Assembly: GCA_038227745.1 (NCBI GenBank)
Contig: JBBRPS010000477.1
Location: forward strand, 1-8,145
Length of the DNA: 8,145 nucleotides
Source of the DNA: DASPXY01 sp038227745
Lineage (GTDB): Bacteria > Planctomycetota > Planctomycetia > Gemmatales > Gemmataceae
Reading direction: 5' to 3'
A program made the translations under genes and the position numbers. Of the stretch, positions 6,581 through 8,145 are shown one piece after another; position 1 is the first letter of the stretch; each line of letters starts with the position of its first letter. The notes beneath the pieces are model-generated. The model saw only the letters and a program-made list of their open reading frames with translations. It made no database searches and was not told where the DNA came from.

Positions 6581-7150
6581 ATGATGACCGGCCCTCAAAC
6601 GACGCCGACGCCTGGGGAAGACCTCAAGGCGGAAAAAATGCCGGGCCACTGGCTGCTGGCCCGCCTGGGGAAGCGAGTCCTACGTCCGGGCGGGCGACAA
6701 TTGACCCGCCGGATGATCGAGGCTTTGAACATTTGCCCCTCCGATGCGGTTGTCGAATTTGCTCCTGGACTTGGTGATACCGCTCGCCTCACCCTCAAGC
6801 GGCATCCTGCCAGCTACACGGCGGTCGAACGTGATAAAGACGCTGCGGCACTGGTGCAGAAGATTCTCCAGGGGCCAAACCAACGCTGCGTGGTGGGCCT
6901 CGCAGAAAATACGGGCCTGCCCGACGTATCGGCCACTGTCGTCTACGGAGAGGCCATGCTCTCAATGCAAACGCCCCAGCCAGGCCGGAACGTGGGTCCA
7001 CATGCCAGCGGGCCTGAAGCATTCGATCAAGGCGAAGACATCCGTAGTCATGCTTCTGGTGCTGCTGAAGTGAAAGAGGAAATTCCATCATGGCAATTGA
7101 TCCCATTTGCGGGTGGTGTCCCCCTAATGTTGTCGGTGGTGTCCCCCTAA
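6581..7150 (+). CDS. truncated class I SAM-dependent methyltransferase with run-on tail
   Basis: The first 130 or so of 189 residues are the N-terminal half of a class I SAM-dependent methyltransferase. A leader with PGHWLLARLGKRVLRPGG (21-38) is followed by the SAM-binding motif I VVEFAPGLGDTARL (57-70), the YTAVERD strand with acidic Glu83 (79-85), and GLAENTGLPDVSATVVYGEA (106-125), equivalent to motifs II and III. Homology ends at MLSMQTP (127-132). Beyond that the frame reads through DNA that encodes a cupin end in another frame (6981-7073), then the start of a YHS-type gene and the direct repeat, before stopping at 7150. The C-terminal strands of the Rossmann fold are lost, so the protein is almost certainly inactive. 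The start is ATG 6581 or the adjacent ATG 6584. The substrate was probably a small molecule, by analogy with similar stand-alone methyltransferases, but this cannot be determined. Confidence 0.75.
   Translation: MMTGPQTTPTPGEDLKAEKMPGHWLLARLGKRVLRPGGRQLTRRMIEALNICPSDAVVEFAPGLGDTARLTLKRHPASYTAVERDKDAAALVQKILQGPNQRCVVGLAENTGLPDVSATVVYGEAMLSMQTPQPGRNVGPHASGPEAFDQGEDIRSHASGAAEVKEEIPSWQLIPFAGGVPLMLSVVSP
6981..7073 (+). pseudogene. C-terminal fragment of a cupin-domain protein
   Basis: Frame 3 reads TWVHMPAGLKHSIKAKTSVV and then MLLVLLK to TGA 7071-7073. This is the closing strand pair of a small single-domain cupin (the second motif region, G.WVH.P.G..H, followed by a hydrophobic last strand and a basic end). 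Only about 30 of the roughly 100-120 codons typical of the family remain. The frame is offset by one base from the methyltransferase fragment, and the junction falls between about 6973 and 6990, so a deletion removed the methyltransferase 3' half and the cupin 5' part together. The conserved His (LKHSI) would normally contribute to metal binding with residues that are now missing. No start codon or ribosome-binding site remains for it, so it is not expressed as a cupin. Confidence 0.65.
7074..7113 (+). pseudogene. first eight codons of a YHS-domain protein / heavy-metal P-type ATPase
   Basis: AAGAGGA (7074-7080) is a good Shine-Dalgarno site nine bases before ATG 7090, one base after the cupin stop, which is the spacing of co-transcribed genes. 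The codons give MAIDPICG. That is the usual opening of YHS-domain proteins and of heavy-metal-translocating P-type ATPases with an N-terminal YHS domain (normally continuing M.V). At the next codon the sequence becomes TGGTGTCCCCC and similarity ends, coinciding with the start of the direct repeat at 7112. The gene was therefore probably cut by an insertion or by a deletion beginning at a mobile-element end. The match is only eight residues but highly characteristic, and the RBS and spacing support it. Confidence 0.55.
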
Positions 7151-7155
7151 TGTTG
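7112..7155 (+). repeat. two 21-bp direct repeats, likely transposon end sequence
   Basis: A 21-bp sequence with core GGTGTCCCCCTAATGTTG is present at 7112-7132 and again, identically, at 7135-7155, separated by two bases. The first copy starts exactly where the YHS-type gene breaks off and the IS1-like fragment lies downstream, so this is probably the terminal sequence of that element, duplicated by a nested insertion or slippage. A partial copy (GGTGTCCC) recurs at 7223-7230 just before the transposase ATG. No inverted copy is visible inside the window. Confidence 0.6.
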
Positions 7156-7232
7156 CCGTCTCCGCGGGACTTTTCTACAATCCCAACGAGGGGTTGCCCA
7201 CCGTTTCGCCGTCTTTTTTTCCGGTGTCCCGC
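7156..7232 (+). other. leader between direct repeat and IS1-like fragment
   Basis: The 77 bases contain a run of seven T (7214-7220) and no convincing promoter. The segment is probably the subterminal region of the IS1-like element. No clear Shine-Dalgarno site precedes ATG 7233. Confidence 0.35.
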
Positions 7233-7490
7233 ATGGACGAGCTTGACCTGTTCTGCTGCCAGAACCCGAATGGCGAGGACTATGGCCTGCGCGGCCAGGG
7301 CAACCTCCGCGTCTGCTGCCGCTACGGCCGCGACCGCCGTCGCCTGCGCGCCTGCCGCACCTGCCAGCGCCGCTTCTCCGAGCGCAAGGGCACGGCCCTG
7401 TTCGGCGTCCGCCTGCCGCACGCCCAAGCCCGCGCTGTCTTCCGTCACCTGCAAGTGGCGACAGCCAGGACGGCGGTCAGGCGTTGGTAA
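7233..7490 (+). pseudogene. IS1-like transposase, N-terminal fragment
   Basis: This 85-codon frame begins MDELDLFCCQNPNGEDYGLR and includes VCCRYGRDRRRLRACRTCQR and RFSERKGTALFG. It is the zinc-ribbon DNA-binding head of IS1-like transposases: paired cysteines at 8-9 and at VCC, then the C..C of ACRTC, followed by the highly conserved RFSE.KGT. A helix resembling the start of the helix-turn-helix follows (PHAQARAVFRHLQ). Similarity ends there, about residue 73, and TAA 7488-7490 closes the frame eight bases before the IS66-like element. The helix-turn-helix remainder and the DDE catalytic domain are missing, so it cannot transpose. Truncation right next to another element's terminus suggests that the later insertion, or a deletion linked to it, removed the rest. 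ATG 7233 is chosen because homology starts there. An upstream in-frame start at 7194 would add residues unlike the family. Confidence 0.7.
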
Positions 7491-7497
7491 ATTCGCC

Positions 7498-7516
7498 GTA
7501 ACTTCTCAAAAACCCT
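7498..7516 (+). repeat. left terminal inverted repeat of the IS66-like element
   Basis: GTAACTTCTCAAAAACCCT matches the reverse complement of 8127-8145 at 18 of 19 positions. A second shared block, GCGGCTCGG, lies at 7531-7539 and is found inverted at 8117-8125, so similarity extends into the subterminal region. Confidence 0.9.
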
Positions 7517-7564
7517 GGGGAAGAGGCGCAGCGGCTCGGGGGTCGCTTTCCTATTCTGGAAAGT

Positions 7565-8024
7565 ATGAGGATCGAGATTCCCGTGATTTCCGCTGCCAAA
7601 CGCACGCCACTCGTCGAGGCGCTGCTGGCGATCCTCGACGCCCAGCAGCAGCGCCTTACGCAACTTGAGCGAGATCGTCCAGCAACTGCGCGACGAGATT
7701 GCCATCCTCAAAGGGCAAAAGCCGCGGCCTGGGAGCGCTCCCAGTCGCCTCGAAACGCCCCCCAAACCCGGGACGGAGTCGATCGTCCGGGGTTACCTAA
7801 AGACACGCAAGATCAGTGGCAGCACGCGGAGCGCGGCGGGCCGTCGTTGCCGGGATACGTTCGCGCGTTTGCAGAAGACGTGCCGGAAGTTGGGCGTGAG
7901 TTTTGGGGCCTGGGTGTGCGCTCGGCTTCGCGGGCTGGGAAGGATTCCCCGGCTGGCGGAATTGATCCGTCCGCGTGCTACGGAGGCCTGTAGCGCCGTG
8001 CCTGAAGAAGCCGTGCTGGCCTGA
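7565..8024 (+). pseudogene. IS66-like transposase (TnpC), N- and C-termini fused with a frameshift
   Basis: The N-terminal part, from ATG 7565, reads MRIEIPVISAAKRTPLVEAL and then LAILDAQQQRLTQLE in frame 2. It continues after one extra base (C at 7670) in frame 3 as EIVQQLRDEIAILKGQKPRP and SAPSRLETPPKPG. This is the coiled-coil leader typical of TnpC. Without a gap in the ORF, frame 3 passes into the C-terminal end: KISGSTRSAAGRRCRDTFAR, LQKTCRKLGVSFGAWV, RLRGLGRIPRLAELI, with stop at 8022-8024. The zinc-binding and DDE catalytic regions, roughly 1 kb in a normal TnpC, are gone. The deletion joint lies at about 7765-7800, and the two ends happen to be in frame. The frameshift is separate from the deletion. 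The product cannot be catalytic. The C-terminal similarity to IS66 transposases is recalled from memory, and the terminal repeats support it. Confidence 0.75.
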
Positions 8025-8126
8025 CGGAAGAAAGGCGGGCACGGCGAACAACTCCCCAGGGGAGAATCGCCCCAACGCCCCCCCGAGTTCTCGTGCGCGC
8101 CAGGAAGCCTCGAAGTCCGAGCCGCA

Positions 8127-8145
8127 AGGGTTATTGAGAAGTTAC
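8127..8145 (-). repeat. right terminal inverted repeat of the IS66-like element
   Basis: AGGGTTATTGAGAAGTTAC is the inverted partner of 7498-7516 with one mismatch. It ends exactly at the window edge, so its outer flank is not visible. Confidence 0.9.

Larger units (their letters stand above)
7498..8145 (+). mobile_element. internally deleted IS66-family element
   Basis: This 648-bp unit is bounded by terminal inverted repeats that start 5'-GTAACTTCTCAA, matching the GTAA start known for IS66-family ends. Between them are only the two ends of a TnpC-like transposase. The single-ORF layout suggests the ISBst12 subgroup, which carries tnpC without tnpA/tnpB. The left end touches DNA just after the IS1-like fragment and the right end is the last base of the window, so the expected 8-bp target duplication cannot be tested. 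The eight bases to the left are AATTCGCC. It could still be mobilised in trans by a full-length relative if the ends are intact. Confidence 0.8.

Overview
The window looks like an accessory stretch of a chromosome from the Planctomycetota, most likely a Gemmataceae relative. This is inferred from the very high GC content, from a giant serine/threonine kinase with the planctomycete layout (helical N-terminal module, kinase, one membrane segment, long TPR array, conserved C-terminal module), and from remnants of insertion sequences of types common in those genomes. No database search was possible.

Layout. Positions 1-674 are gene wreckage: the N-terminal piece of an integron-type/XerC-like tyrosine recombinase with an in-frame stop, then an unrecognised high-GC3 coding remnant split by a frameshift. 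Positions 802-5808 hold the only clearly intact gene, a 1668-residue membrane-anchored Ser/Thr kinase with about 21 regular TPR units. Positions 5809-6580 contain no intact gene. They hold a probable C-terminal scrap of an IS66-like transposase (about 6182-6346), two hairpins and an AT-richer promoter-like patch.

Positions 6581-7113 are the scar of what looks like a small metal-related operon. The first half of a class I SAM-dependent methyltransferase runs by deletion into the last 30 or so codons of a cupin protein. A ribosome-binding site and the first eight codons of a YHS-domain protein or heavy-metal P-type ATPase (MAIDPICG) follow, and these are cut off by foreign DNA that starts with a 21-bp direct repeat. 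Positions 7233-7490 encode the zinc-ribbon N-terminus of an IS1-like transposase, also truncated. Positions 7498-8145 are a complete-looking, internally deleted IS66-family element: 19-bp terminal inverted repeats (18 matches) flank the fused N- and C-terminal ends of a TnpC-like transposase with a one-base frameshift. Its right end coincides with the end of the window.

Together the window reads as one large signalling gene surrounded by layered mobile-element debris. The kinase probably works on its own: a cytoplasmic kinase domain joined through one membrane helix to an extracytoplasmic TPR scaffold. The other pieces are mostly non-functional, but they allow the order of insertions and deletions to be partly reconstructed. 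I see no convincing new defence or biosynthetic system. The most informative items are the methyltransferase/cupin/YHS scar, the non-autonomous IS66 derivative, and the internally duplicated TPR array.
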